64,000 nt of DNA. Source: Myxococcales bacterium. GTDB lineage: Bacteria; Myxococcota_A; Polyangia; Palsa-1104; JAEUJZ01. The notes under the pieces are model-generated. The model was not told the origin of the DNA, did not search any database, and saw only the letters and a program-made list of their open reading frames with translations. This document shows positions 45,436 through 54,435 of this stretch, piece by piece; the first letter of the stretch is position 1, and each line of letters begins with the position of its first letter. The DNA lies in assembly GCA_016794365.1 (NCBI GenBank), contig JAEUKB010000065.1, positions 62,001 to 126,000 of the forward strand. The letters are read 5' to 3'. The translations under genes were made by a program, and so were the position numbers.

Positions 45436-46263
45436 TCAGGCGGGGAAGAACGGCTCTGGCAGCTCTTTGGGCGTCCAGAAGAAGTGGGCGAGGGCGATGA
45501 TCGGCAGATACAAAAGACCGCCGATGATCAGAAACTCCGGGGCAAGCTGTAGCAGCGAAAGCCCATAGCCGAGCACCAGCATCACGATGGTGAGCAGGTT
45601 CAAGCTCTTTACCTTGATCTTGCCAAACTTGGGCATCCGCCAGCTCGACACCATCAGGTAGCCAAACAGCAGCAGCATCAGCGGATAGTAGTGCGCCAGC
45701 GCGTCGAGCCGAATGTCTCCGAGCAGACGCCAGCCTGGATAGCGCTGTCCTTGCGTCCACGCCGGGTTTCCGTACTTGCAGAGCGTAACGATCGCCATCG
45801 CGTGCAAGCCACCGGAAAAGGTCGTCGGAACGCCGAAGAAAAAGTCGGGATTTCCTGCGCTGACGTTGAAGCGGGCCAGTCTCAGCGCGGCGCACAAGGT
45901 GTAGGTGGCGCAGATCAGGCTCAGCGCGATGCCAGCAGGCCCGGTGGACCAGCCGAGGTCGGCGTTGTTGTGAAAGAAGCCGTAGACGATGGCCGCCGGA
46001 CAGAAGCCGTAGTTGAGCAAGTCGGCCAACGAGTCCATTTGCACGCCGAGCGGACTGGATGCATTGAGCGCGCGCGCCACGTAGCCATCCAGCTTGTCGG
46101 TCAGCGTCGAGTAGGCGATCCACCAGCAGCCTTCGACGATGTGTCCGCGCAGCGCCGCCTGGACCGCCATGACGGCACAGATGATCGACAGCGAGGTCAC
46201 TGCATTCGGGGCCATGTAGCGCAGCGTCCGTGTAAAGGGACGTGAAGTGGTGCTCTGGGTCAA
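45436..46263 (-). CDS. pssA: CDP-diacylglycerol-serine O-phosphatidyltransferase
   Basis: 275 residues, integral membrane protein. It makes phosphatidylserine, precursor of phosphatidylethanolamine. The CDP-alcohol phosphotransferase motif DG-x2-AR-x8-G-x3-D-x3-D is perfect (Asp59, Gly60, Ala63, Arg64, Gly73, Asp77, Asp81). About seven hydrophobic helices follow. The TTG start is supported by GAGG five bases upstream and by alignment of NAVTSLS with the family N-terminus. The decarboxylase gene psd is not adjacent. Confidence 0.92.
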   Translation of the reverse strand: MTQSTTSRPFTRTLRYMAPNAVTSLSIICAVMAVQAALRGHIVEGCWWIAYSTLTDKLDGYVARALNASSPLGVQMDSLADLLNYGFCPAAIVYGFFHNNADLGWSTGPAGIALSLICATYTLCAALRLARFNVSAGNPDFFFGVPTTFSGGLHAMAIVTLCKYGNPAWTQGQRYPGWRLLGDIRLDALAHYYPLMLLLFGYLMVSSWRMPKFGKIKVKSLNLLTIVMLVLGYGLSLLQLAPEFLIIGGLLYLPIIALAHFFWTPKELPEPFFPA

Positions 46264-46371
46264 GGGAACCTCACGGAGAGCGGTCAGGCGTCGCCCCGAT
46301 GTCGGCGACGGGTAGATGACTGCACGAGTCCTAGCGTTTGCGTTTCTCGGAAGGCTAAACTGCGCCGCGTC

Positions 46372-48825
46372 ATGAAGTCAACACCACGACCTGGACAAGC
46401 AGGCAAAGTTGCGTGGGGCTTTATCGTCTGGCTGGCAGTCTTTGTCGTGGCAGGCGCGGTGCTGTGCGCTGTCCCGCTGCTGAATGTGCTGGGCTATGAG
46501 TCCTCGCTGGTGACGGCGCTATTGGCATCGCTGGCTGCGATCGAGCGAGGCGGAGCGATCGCGGAGCGAACAAGGCTGCGGCTGCGTCCAGCGGATCGCG
46601 ATCAGATCGATGCTGCGCCGTTTGTGCGGATCCTGTCGCTGTGGGGTCAAGCGGTGGTGGCGACGTGGATGTTGTGTCTTGTGCCGCTGCTGCTGCTGCT
46701 GGCAAATGGGCTGCGGGTCCGAAACTGTAACTATGGGGCAGGGCTGCTATTTTTTGGGCTGCTGCCGCTGGGATCGGCGCTCGTGGCGGCGGCGGTTGGG
46801 GTCTGTTCGGCGCTCTACGCAAAGACGCGCGGTCGGGCGCTGCTGCTTGGCTACGGAGTGCTGACGCTGTCGCTGCTGTGGGCGGGGCTAAGGTCGCTCA
46901 ACAGCCCGGCGATTTTTGCGTACGATCCGTTCTTTGGGTATTTCCCCGGTGCGCTCTACGACGAAGACGTTCGGGTGCAGCCTGCGCTGTATATCGCGCG
47001 AGGCATGCATCTATTGTGGGTGGGCGCGGCGCTGCTGCTGTCGGCGCGCTTTCTAAGTGGGCAGGATCTGCGGCTGGCGATGCGGACGGGCGGAAATCGT
47101 AAGCGCCTGCTGCTGTCGGGGCTGCTTTTGTCGGCGCTGGGACTTGGGGTGTATCTGCGTGGCGGATCGCTGGGTCTGTATGCCGATGAGTCCTCCTTGG
47201 CGGAGCGGCTGCCGGGTGAGCTTTCGACCGAGCACTTCGTGCTGCGCTATCGGCCCGGTGGCGCGGTTGAGCGGGATCTCCAGCTGTACGCGCGGGAACA
47301 TGAGCTGCGCTATCGACAGCTTCGCGAGCTGCTCGGGATCGAGCCGATCTGGGAGCCGGGACGGATCGCGCGGCTGCTCGGTCTGCCGTCCTCGCTGTCT
47401 CAGCGGCAGCGGACCGATCGCGGCAAGGTGGTGAGCTATCTGTTTGACTCGGTGGCGGACAAGCGACGAGCGATGGGCGCAGGGGGCACCTACATCGCCA
47501 AGCCGTGGCGCAAAGAGATCTACATCCAGCACGAGTCTTGGCCGCATCCGGTGCTTCGTCATGAGCTGGCGCACGTCTTCGCGGGGGCGGCGGGCGATTG
47601 GCTGTTTCACCTGTCGATGACCGGCGTGGTGCCGCAGCTTGGCTTGGTCGAAGGCATCGCGGTGGCGACGGACAGGCGCAGCAGCGGCAACCTATCGATC
47701 CATCAGTCGGTGCGCGCGATGAAACAAGCGGGACTTTTGCCCAAGCTGGATCAGGTGTTTTCAGGGCTTGGCTTTTGGTCGCTGCCATCGGGACGGGCGT
47801 ATACGGTCGCGGGTTCGTTTGTGCGCTATCTGCTGGCGGAATATGGCGCTCCGCCGCTGTTGTCGGTCTATCACGACGGAGGACGGCCCAAGGACTTTGC
47901 CAAGCACTACGGGGTTTCGTTTGATGAGCTTACGGCGCGCTGGCTCCAGTTTGTGGATGCACAGCCGCTCGGCGCTTCAGCCAAAGAAGTCGAGCGGGAG
48001 CGACTGCGGCGACCGGCGGTGTTTCACAAGGTCTGTGCGCACGAGGTCGCGATTCGTCGGGACAGAGCGCGTGAGCTGCTGGCGCATGGACGGGACAACG
48101 AAGCGGTTGCGCTGCTGCGCTCGGTTTGTCACGACGATCCAGGTGAGCCGGGCTATCTCTCGGAGCTGAGCGAGGTGCTTCAGCAGACCGAGCAGTACGA
48201 CGAAGCCGAAGCGGTGGCACAGCGAGCGATGGCGCATCCAGCGACCACGTCGGCGCTGCGGGCTCGGCTGGTGGTGCGTATGGCGGACTTGGCGGTTCTG
48301 AAAGGTCAGCTCGATGTCGCTCGACAGCACTACGACGAAGCGCTGAAGCTGCCGCTGGATGAAGGCACTGCGCGGACGGTGACGGCGCGACGACTGGCCA
48401 TAGATCTACCGGAAGCAGGGCCGCTGCTGCTCAAGGTGCTGGTGGGCAGTGCGAAGCCGACCAAAGGGCTCCGCAAAGAAGAGCGCAGCGATGTGCAGAG
48501 CGTGTACTGGCTGACACAAGCGGCAGGTCGGCAGCCGGAAGCGGGGCTTTTGCGCTATGTGCTCGGGCGGATGCTGTTTCAGCGCGGCGGCTATGCGGAA
48601 GCGGTCGCAGAGCTTCAGCGCAGTGTGGATCTGGGGCTGTCAGACGGACGCTTTGTGTACCAAGCCAACCTATTGATGGGCCAAGCGCAGCTGCTGATGG
48701 GACAAGGTACAGCGGCGCTGGCGACGTTTTCGCGCATGCTGAGCAGCCTGGGCCCCGAAGAGCAAGACAAGCGAACCGAAGTGATGGACTTTGTCGAGCG
48801 AGCACGACTGTGGGACAGCTTGTGA
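46372..48825 (+). CDS. Membrane protein with gluzincin-type metallopeptidase domain and TPR repeats
   Basis: 817 residues. About six membrane helices occupy residues 1-270. The extracytoplasmic part contains HELAH at 397-401, followed by Glu427 in GLVEGIAVA, i.e. an HExxH...E zinc site of the MA-clan type; KEIYIQHESWPHPVL just before is also typical of these domains. The last 270 residues are TPR-like helices (ALLRSVCHDDPGEPGYLSEL, AVAELQRSVDLGLSDGRFVY). A membrane-anchored protease is inferred, with unknown substrate. It is the first gene of a plus-strand run with the helicase. Confidence 0.75.
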   Translation: MKSTPRPGQAGKVAWGFIVWLAVFVVAGAVLCAVPLLNVLGYESSLVTALLASLAAIERGGAIAERTRLRLRPADRDQIDAAPFVRILSLWGQAVVATWMLCLVPLLLLLANGLRVRNCNYGAGLLFFGLLPLGSALVAAAVGVCSALYAKTRGRALLLGYGVLTLSLLWAGLRSLNSPAIFAYDPFFGYFPGALYDEDVRVQPALYIARGMHLLWVGAALLLSARFLSGQDLRLAMRTGGNRKRLLLSGLLLSALGLGVYLRGGSLGLYADESSLAERLPGELSTEHFVLRYRPGGAVERDLQLYAREHELRYRQLRELLGIEPIWEPGRIARLLGLPSSLSQRQRTDRGKVVSYLFDSVADKRRAMGAGGTYIAKPWRKEIYIQHESWPHPVLRHELAHVFAGAAGDWLFHLSMTGVVPQLGLVEGIAVATDRRSSGNLSIHQSVRAMKQAGLLPKLDQVFSGLGFWSLPSGRAYTVAGSFVRYLLAEYGAPPLLSVYHDGGRPKDFAKHYGVSFDELTARWLQFVDAQPLGASAKEVERERLRRPAVFHKVCAHEVAIRRDRARELLAHGRDNEAVALLRSVCHDDPGEPGYLSELSEVLQQTEQYDEAEAVAQRAMAHPATTSALRARLVVRMADLAVLKGQLDVARQHYDEALKLPLDEGTARTVTARRLAIDLPEAGPLLLKVLVGSAKPTKGLRKEERSDVQSVYWLTQAAGRQPEAGLLRYVLGRMLFQRGGYAEAVAELQRSVDLGLSDGRFVYQANLLMGQAQLLMGQGTAALATFSRMLSSLGPEEQDKRTEVMDFVERARLWDSL

Positions 48826-48865
48826 GCCGGATTGACATTGCGCAGTCGGCGGGCTAAGTCGAAGC

Positions 48866-50947
48866 GTGCTCGATGAAGCGCCAGCCAGCGACGGAAGCGA
48901 ACCCTTCCATGATTCGGTTGCAGACCCGCTGCTGCACGGTCTATCGGACGAGCAGCGACGAGCCGTGCTGGCGGATCCAGGTCCGCTTTTGATCTTGGCG
49001 GGTGCAGGCTCTGGTAAGACGCGGACGCTCTTGCACCGAGTCGCGCACGTTCTGCGCCAAGGTCTGCCCTGTGATCGGGTGCTGCTGGTGACGTTTACCA
49101 ACCATGCGGCGCGACAGATGCGGGATCGCTTGCAGTCGCTGGTGCGGCAGCCACTTGTGGACATGTGGGCGGGGACGTTTCATCGCTTGGCGCTGCGGAT
49201 GCTGCGGCTGTACGGTCAGCACATTGGTCTGTCTCCACGCTCGGGAGTGATTGATCACGCAGACGCAGTCGATCTGTTCGCAAGCTGTTTGCAGCAAGCC
49301 AAGCCGCCTGTTGGCATCGACTTGCCGCGACCGGCTTATCTACACTCGCTGCTGTCGCTATCGGTGGCCACGGAAGAGTCGCTGGAAGCGGTGCTGTCGT
49401 CGCGCGCGCCGGAACTGCTCAGTCACCTTTCGCTGCTTTCGCACGTCTGTGATCGCTACAGCGTGATGAAGGTGCGGATGGGGCTGCTCGACTTTGACGA
49501 TCTACTGCTCGGGTGGCGACTGCTGCTGTCTGACAGCCGCGAAGTCCGTGAGCGCTTGCAGAGCCAGTTTCAGCACATCTTCGTCGATGAGTATCAAGAT
49601 GTAAGCCCGCTCCAGAGCATCATTTCAGACGAGCTGGCGGGCGGACATCGCAGCTTGACGGTGGTGGGAGACGACGCGCAGTCGATCTATCGATTTCGCG
49701 GTGCGGATCTGCGGGCGCTGCACTCGTTTGCGCTGCGCTGGCCGGATGCGCAGCGAGTGCATCTGTCGGTGAACTATCGCTGTCAGCCGGACATTGTGGC
49801 GCTGTCGAATCGCTGCTTGGTGTCTTCGCCGAAAGGTCAGCTCTTGCCGCGTCCGCCGATGCGTGCAAAGGACAGTCCGTCTCTGTCGCTGCGTCCGGCG
49901 GTGGTGCATGTTCCCGATGCGCGGATTCAGGCGGCATTTGTGCTGTCTCGGGTGAGTGAGCTGCGCAGCGCAGGGCAGCCGCTGTCGGACATCGCGGTGC
50001 TGTATCGTCATCACCGTCACGCGCGGGAGCTACAAGCAGAGCTTCTGCGCGCCGGGATTCCGTATGTGGTGCGCTCGGGACGACGACTGATTGAACAAGC
50101 GCATGTCAAAGATGTGCTGGCGCTGCTGCGCATCACGTATGACGCTCGCGATGAGCTGTCGTGGTCGCGGACGCTGCGTCAGGTGACGGGGCTCGGCGAG
50201 CAAGGACGCGCGCTTTTGCTACATGGGCTGACACAGCAGATCCAGCACGGAGAGCCGCTCAGCCTGCTGCGGATTGCCGGGGTGCGAAAGTCGGCGCAGG
50301 TTGGGCTGCTGCGGCTGGACGCGCTGCTCTCGGAGCTGTTGCGCCTGCGGGACGATGCGAGCCAGTCGGGGGCGGACTTGATGCAGCTTCCGGGGCGGCT
50401 GATTCGGCTGATTGTGGATCGTCATTATCGAGAGTATGCGCAGGCTCACTTTGCGGACGCGGAGCAGCGCCTGCGGGATCTGCTGCTGCTCACCGAGACG
50501 GTACAAAGCGAGGGTGGACGCTCTGCGGGACAGAACGCGCTGCCGCTGCCAGGGGACGGTGCGCAGACGGTGCTGGGCGATTTTCTGTGTGCGCTCACGA
50601 TGGGGGAAGAGTCGCCGCAGCAGCCGGAAGAGAAAGTCATCTTGTCGTCGGTTCACCAGGCCAAAGGGCTGGAATGGAACACCGTGTTTGTGCTGTGGCT
50701 GGCAGAAGGACACTTTCCTTCGGCGGCGGCGCTGTCGGAAGAAGACGATGACCTGGGCAGCGGCGGGGAAGCGGAAGAGCGGCGGCTGTTTTATGTGGCC
50801 ATCACGCGGGCGCGACGAGAGCTGTATTTGTGCTGTCCGGGCTCGGCGATGACGCAAGGTGCGCTGCGGGTGTCGCGCTATGTCGGCGAGCTATGCGGCA
50901 GCGATCCGCTGTGTGAGCGCTGGTCGGTGAGCGCACAGCCACGATAG
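48866..50947 (+). CDS. UvrD/PcrA-type DNA helicase
   Basis: 693 residues, superfamily 1A 3'-5' helicase. Conserved motifs in order are GAGSGKTRTL (I), FTNHAARQMRDRL (Ia), VDEYQDVSPLQ (II), VVGDDAQSIYRFRGA (III), VNYRCQPDIV (IV), SSVHQAKGLEWNTVFVLWL (V) and FYVAITRARREL (VI). It is shorter at the C-terminus than E. coli UvrD, closer to Rep/PcrA length. A role in repair or replication restart is likely. The GTG at 48866 is used and lacks a clear Shine-Dalgarno sequence. The msrQ gene begins 13 bp downstream. Confidence 0.92.
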   Translation: MLDEAPASDGSEPFHDSVADPLLHGLSDEQRRAVLADPGPLLILAGAGSGKTRTLLHRVAHVLRQGLPCDRVLLVTFTNHAARQMRDRLQSLVRQPLVDMWAGTFHRLALRMLRLYGQHIGLSPRSGVIDHADAVDLFASCLQQAKPPVGIDLPRPAYLHSLLSLSVATEESLEAVLSSRAPELLSHLSLLSHVCDRYSVMKVRMGLLDFDDLLLGWRLLLSDSREVRERLQSQFQHIFVDEYQDVSPLQSIISDELAGGHRSLTVVGDDAQSIYRFRGADLRALHSFALRWPDAQRVHLSVNYRCQPDIVALSNRCLVSSPKGQLLPRPPMRAKDSPSLSLRPAVVHVPDARIQAAFVLSRVSELRSAGQPLSDIAVLYRHHRHARELQAELLRAGIPYVVRSGRRLIEQAHVKDVLALLRITYDARDELSWSRTLRQVTGLGEQGRALLLHGLTQQIQHGEPLSLLRIAGVRKSAQVGLLRLDALLSELLRLRDDASQSGADLMQLPGRLIRLIVDRHYREYAQAHFADAEQRLRDLLLLTETVQSEGGRSAGQNALPLPGDGAQTVLGDFLCALTMGEESPQQPEEKVILSSVHQAKGLEWNTVFVLWLAEGHFPSAAALSEEDDDLGSGGEAEERRLFYVAITRARRELYLCCPGSAMTQGALRVSRYVGELCGSDPLCERWSVSAQPR

Positions 50948-50959
50948 ACTGGGAAGCAC

Positions 50960-51604
50960 ATGCGTCCTGCGACCATTGTGGCGATCAAGGCTGTGCTGCT
51001 GGTGCTGCTGCTGGCACCGCTCGGGCAGCTCGGGTTTCAAGTCTGGCAGAGCATCTCGGGAAGCGGCGAAGGGCTCGGGGTCAATCCCATCGAGCGACTG
51101 ACGCATCGCACCGGAGAGCTGGCGCTGTATGTCCTGCTCCTGTCGCTGGCGGTGACGCCGCTGCGGAACTTGACGGGACGCGCGGTGCTGACGAGGTTTC
51201 GGCGCCTGATCGGACTGTGTGCGTTTGTGTATGCGACGCTGCACTTGGCGGTGTATGTGCTCGATCGATCGCTGGGGGAAGATGGGTTTACGCTGCGCGA
51301 CGTGGCCAAAGACATTGCGAAGCGGCCCTACATCACGATTGGAACGCTCGCGTTTGGGATCTTGCTGGCGCTCGCGGTGACTTCGACAAACGGGATGATT
51401 CGGCGGCTCGGGAAGTCGTGGCAGACGCTGCATCGGCTGGTGTACGGAGCAGCGCTTCTCGGCGTGATTCACTTTGCGTGGCTGGTGAAGGCAAGCTTGG
51501 TGAAGCCGCTCATCCTGTTTGGGGTGCTGGTTTCACTGATGGCGGCGCGGCTTCCGGCGTGGCTGAAGCCATCGAACAGCAAAGCCAAGCGCGCAGCACC
51601 GTAA
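50960..51604 (+). CDS. msrQ: Heme-binding membrane subunit MsrQ (YedZ)
   Basis: 214 residues, about six membrane helices. Members bind b-type heme and pass electrons from the quinol pool to the periplasmic methionine sulfoxide reductase MsrP. Conserved His residues lie in RLTHRTGELAL, ATLHLAVYVLD and QTLHRLVYGAALLGVIHF. The partner msrP is not adjacent, which is unusual. The 3' end, including the stop codon, is part of a 24-bp tandem duplication. Confidence 0.85.
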   Translation: MRPATIVAIKAVLLVLLLAPLGQLGFQVWQSISGSGEGLGVNPIERLTHRTGELALYVLLLSLAVTPLRNLTGRAVLTRFRRLIGLCAFVYATLHLAVYVLDRSLGEDGFTLRDVAKDIAKRPYITIGTLAFGILLALAVTSTNGMIRRLGKSWQTLHRLVYGAALLGVIHFAWLVKASLVKPLILFGVLVSLMAARLPAWLKPSNSKAKRAAP

Positions 51605-51630
51605 GCAGCCAAGCGCGCAGCAGCGTAAGT
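51583..51630 (+). repeat. 24-bp tandem duplication spanning the msrQ stop
   Basis: Copies at 51583-51606 and 51607-51630 differ at two positions. Both contain GTAAG, so the stop codon is duplicated and the second copy is untranslated. It looks like a recent slippage event. Confidence 0.85.
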
Positions 51631-51737
51631 CACTGTGGATGACGCGCCTGCTGTGAGCGCGTTTCGTTCGGGAATCACGGCGTAAGCGGCTTGCCGCAGT
51701 GCGCCATCTGGCTCGCCAGCGGACCTGCTTCTGCGGT

Positions 51738-53153
51738 ATGACTGTAGCTGTCATGAAACCGATGAGCGTCAAAGCGGCCCTCGCAGGTCACGACCTGGTG
51801 GGACAAAAAGTAACGGTTCAAGGCTGGGTGCGGACTCGTCGAGACTCGAAGGCGGGACTCAGCTTCATTCACATCAGCGACGGTTCGTGTCAGGACCCCA
51901 TCCAAGTGGTGGCCCAGTCGAGCCTGTCCAATTACGCGAACGAGGTGCAGAAGCTGACGACGGGCTGCTCGGTGATCGCGGAAGGAACGCTGGTCGCGTC
52001 GCAGGGCAAAGGTCAAAGCTTCGAGATTCAAGCCGATTCTGTGACGGTGGTCGGCTGGGTTGAAGATCCCGAGCACTATCCGGTGCAGCCCAAAGCGCAC
52101 ACGATGGAATACCTGCGGGAAATTGCGCATCTTCGGCCTCGGACCAACACGTTTGGCGCGATCGCTCGCATTCGCAACACCGCTGCGCAGGCGATTCATC
52201 GCTTCTTCCACGAGCAGGGCTTTGTGTGGGTGAACACGCCGATCATCACGACGAGCGACGCGGAAGGTGCCGGTCAGATGTTCCGGGTGAGCACGCTCGA
52301 TCTGAACAACCTGCCGCGCACGGACAAAGGCAGCATCGACTTTTCCAAGGACTTCTTTGGCAAAGAGTCGTTTCTGACGGTGTCGGGACAGCTCAACGTC
52401 GAGGCGTACTGCCTGGCGCTGTCGAAGGTCTATACGTTCGGACCGACGTTTCGTGCGGAAAACTCCAACACGACGCGACACCTGGCTGAGTTTTGGATGA
52501 TCGAGCCGGAGATTGCGTTTGCGAACCTGGCCGACGACGCGAACCTGGCGGAAGCGTTCCTAAAGTACGTGTTTCGCGCGGTGCTGAGCGAGCGGGCCGA
52601 CGACCTGAAGTTCTGTGCCGAGCGAATCGAAAAGACGGCGCTGTCGCGGCTGGAAGCGCTGGTCGATCAGCCGTTTGAGCGCATCGATTACGGGGAAGCG
52701 ATCCGGCTGCTTCAGTCGAGCGGAAAGCAGTTCGAGTATCCGATCGCGTGGGGCAGTGACCTCCAGACCGAGCACGAGCGCTATCTGACGGAAGAAAAGA
52801 TCGGTCGTCCGGTGATCGTGATGAACTATCCGGCGGACATCAAAGCGTTCTACATGCGGATGAACGACGACGGAAAGACCGTCGCTGCGATGGACGTGCT
52901 GGCACCGGGAATTGGCGAGATCATCGGTGGCTCGCAGCGTGAAGAGCGCTTGTCGGTGCTGGAAGATCGGATGCGACATCACAAGCTCGATCTCGGCGCG
53001 TACCAGTGGTATCTGGACTTCCGTCGCTACGGAACGGTTCCTCACTCTGGCTTTGGCCTGGGCTTTGAGCGCCTGATCGTCTACATCACCGGGCTTGGCA
53101 ACATCCGCGACGCGATTCCGTATCCGCGCGCTCCGCACCTGGCTTCGTTCTAA
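51738..53153 (+). CDS. asnS: Asparaginyl-tRNA synthetase
   Basis: 471 residues from the ATG at 51738; further in-frame ATGs at 51753 and 51762 are equally compatible, and none has a good Shine-Dalgarno sequence. Class IIb synthetase: an OB-fold anticodon-binding domain (VTVQGWVRTRRDSKAG) is followed by the catalytic core with motif 2 FRAENSNTTRHLAEFWM and motif 3 GFGLGFERLIVYITG. Very close to E. coli AsnS along its length, including GEIIGGSQREERL. A bidirectional hairpin separates it from yaeQ. Confidence 0.96.
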   Translation: MTVAVMKPMSVKAALAGHDLVGQKVTVQGWVRTRRDSKAGLSFIHISDGSCQDPIQVVAQSSLSNYANEVQKLTTGCSVIAEGTLVASQGKGQSFEIQADSVTVVGWVEDPEHYPVQPKAHTMEYLREIAHLRPRTNTFGAIARIRNTAAQAIHRFFHEQGFVWVNTPIITTSDAEGAGQMFRVSTLDLNNLPRTDKGSIDFSKDFFGKESFLTVSGQLNVEAYCLALSKVYTFGPTFRAENSNTTRHLAEFWMIEPEIAFANLADDANLAEAFLKYVFRAVLSERADDLKFCAERIEKTALSRLEALVDQPFERIDYGEAIRLLQSSGKQFEYPIAWGSDLQTEHERYLTEEKIGRPVIVMNYPADIKAFYMRMNDDGKTVAAMDVLAPGIGEIIGGSQREERLSVLEDRMRHHKLDLGAYQWYLDFRRYGTVPHSGFGLGFERLIVYITGLGNIRDAIPYPRAPHLASF

Positions 53154-53167
53154 GTCGCGAGTCAGCG

Positions 53168-53190
53168 ACAGAGAATCGGCAGTTTTCTGT
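53168..53190. terminator. Hairpin between convergent asnS and yaeQ
   Basis: ACAGAGAA (53168-53175) pairs with TTTTCTGT (53183-53190) over eight base pairs including one G-T, with a seven-base loop. GTCGC/GCGAC at 53154-53169 forms an overlapping stem. Position between convergent genes suits a bidirectional terminator, but a long U-tract is lacking. Confidence 0.35.
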
Positions 53191-53194
53191 GACG

Positions 53195-53743
53195 CTACGC
53201 CGCTTGCAACGACAGCGTTTCGAGCGGTGCCTCCAGCGTCTGTCCATCCACCGTGACATAGATCGTTCCGTCGCTGCGCAAGATCTCAAGCTTGGTGTGG
53301 CGGCTGACTTTGGGCTCTAGCTCGTCGAAGAAGCTGGGCGCAATGCGTGTGACTTCGATCTGTTCGATCTTGTGAATCGGACGCTCGCGGGCTTGACGCT
53401 GGAGCTGGGCTTCTTCGACGGTCGTAAACAAGCGGACGCGCTGCGCGGCTTTGGCTGCTTTGTGCAGTCGCTCTGCCGACGGAAGCCCGACATCGATCCA
53501 GCAGAGCAAAAGGCCGGTGGCATCGCGAATGGAGACGGGCGGCTCGTCGGTGGAAGACAGGCCTCCTTTGCTAAAGGCGATGCCGTCTTCATACGAAAGG
53601 CAGTAGGCGATAAGCCGGGTGAGCAGGTAGCGCATCGTCTCGGATGGATGCCGAGCGAGACGAAGATCCAAGCTCTCATAGACGCCGCGATCGACATCTG
53701 AGAGCTGAACGGGAAGGTGATAGACGGTCGCAGTCAGCGCCAT
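53195..53743 (-). CDS. yaeQ: YaeQ family protein
   Basis: 182 residues from the ATG at 53743. The whole length matches YaeQ: MALTATVYHLPVQLSDVDRG at the start, ARHPSETMRYLLTRLIAYC, GLLLCWIDVGLPSAERLHKA in the middle. YaeQ has a PD-(D/E)XK-like fold and no established biochemical role; suppression of rfaH mutants is the classic observation in enterobacteria. The frame is open upstream as far as 54079, but that part overlaps the small lipoprotein gene and lacks homology. Confidence 0.9.
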   Translation of the reverse strand: MALTATVYHLPVQLSDVDRGVYESLDLRLARHPSETMRYLLTRLIAYCLSYEDGIAFSKGGLSSTDEPPVSIRDATGLLLCWIDVGLPSAERLHKAAKAAQRVRLFTTVEEAQLQRQARERPIHKIEQIEVTRIAPSFFDELEPKVSRHTKLEILRSDGTIYVTVDGQTLEAPLETLSLQAA

Positions 53744-53784
53744 ACACGGCGAGACTACTTGGCGCGAGGTGTGATCCCCAAGTG

Positions 53785-53922
53785 TTACCAGCGGTGGTGG
53801 TGATGATGGTGATGGCCTCGGAAGCCGGGCGGGCGCACAATGCAGCCGGTCAGCGACAGCGCAATCGACACAAGCAGCGAAGCGACAACGAAGCGAGACA
53901 CAGTCGCGCGTGAGCGGTTCAT
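53785..53922 (-). CDS. 45-residue lipoprotein with C-terminal poly-His tract
   Basis: Starts at an ATG with AAAGGAG four bases upstream (53927-53933), the best ribosome site in this area. The protein has a positively charged N-terminus, a hydrophobic stretch (FVVASLLVSIALSLTGC), a canonical lipobox LTGC with Cys27 and a mature peptide of only 19 residues ending in seven consecutive His (37-43), Arg, Trp. A metal-binding surface lipopeptide is the obvious inference; Ni, Zn or Cu are candidates. It lies 41 bp upstream of yaeQ on the same strand. Confidence 0.72.
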   Translation of the reverse strand: MNRSRATVSRFVVASLLVSIALSLTGCIVRPPGFRGHHHHHHHRW

Positions 53923-54087
53923 GGGACTCCTTTGTGAGGCTTGGCGATGCCTCGATGTGTTCGTCGAATGAAACACCGTAGCGCTGGGTTTTTGTCACCG
54001 CGCGCAGATTTTTTGTGGCGACGCGACGATTGATGGCAGGAAAAGTTGCTTCTTGGGTTGCGGCGGGAACACTACGCATCCAACTGT

Positions 54088-54108
54088 TGCTGACCGAGGC
54101 TGTCAGCA
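54088..54108. promoter_or_regulatory. Perfect 7-bp inverted repeat upstream of a small gene
   Basis: TGCTGAC (54088-54094) and GTCAGCA (54102-54108) with a seven-base spacer, ending just before the AAGGAA ribosome site of the gene at 54129. It could be an operator or a leader hairpin controlling access to the ribosome site. Confidence 0.3.
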
Positions 54109-54128
54109 GCGCAAAAGGAACAAGACCA

Positions 54129-54407
54129 ATGGCTGGAAAGAAATCGGAAGAGAGCGGGCAGGATGTGACCGCGCTGTTTGAACAAGCGATTCAGTCTCGG
54201 GCGGAAGACTTGTATCGGGAAGCAGCGCAGGCGATGCTGGGCAAGCTTCGTCCATCCAACCAAGTCACCGTCGGAGAGCTTCTGACGGCACTGGAGCAGC
54301 ATCCAGATGTCTGGTCGGTGGTTTCGGCCATGGGCGTGATCGAGTTTGGTGCAGCGCTGCTCGGGCGAAGCGCTGGGGATGCGACGGCTTCGGCGGCCAA
54401 GCGTTAG
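54129..54407 (+). CDS. Small hypothetical protein
   Basis: 92 residues from an ATG preceded by AAAAGGAA. The first 15 residues are charged; the rest is predicted helical (ALFEQAIQSRAEDLYREAAQ, VGELLTALEQHPDVWSVVSA). No signal peptide or known domain. An upstream in-frame ATG at 54015 would add 38 residues without supporting homology. It converges on rmlA with 28 bp between. Confidence 0.65.
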   Translation: MAGKKSEESGQDVTALFEQAIQSRAEDLYREAAQAMLGKLRPSNQVTVGELLTALEQHPDVWSVVSAMGVIEFGAALLGRSAGDATASAAKR

Positions 54408-54435
54408 GGTCCGAGTGCCTGAGTGCGCGACTTCG

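Noticed and set aside
51686..51697. GCGGC-TT-GCCGC hairpin before asnS as a terminator or T-box
   Set aside because: The two-base loop is too tight, no T-run follows, and no other T-box element is present.
53744..54079. N-terminal extension of yaeQ by 112 codons
   Set aside because: It lacks homology to YaeQ and covers the small His-rich lipoprotein gene, which has its own strong ribosome site.
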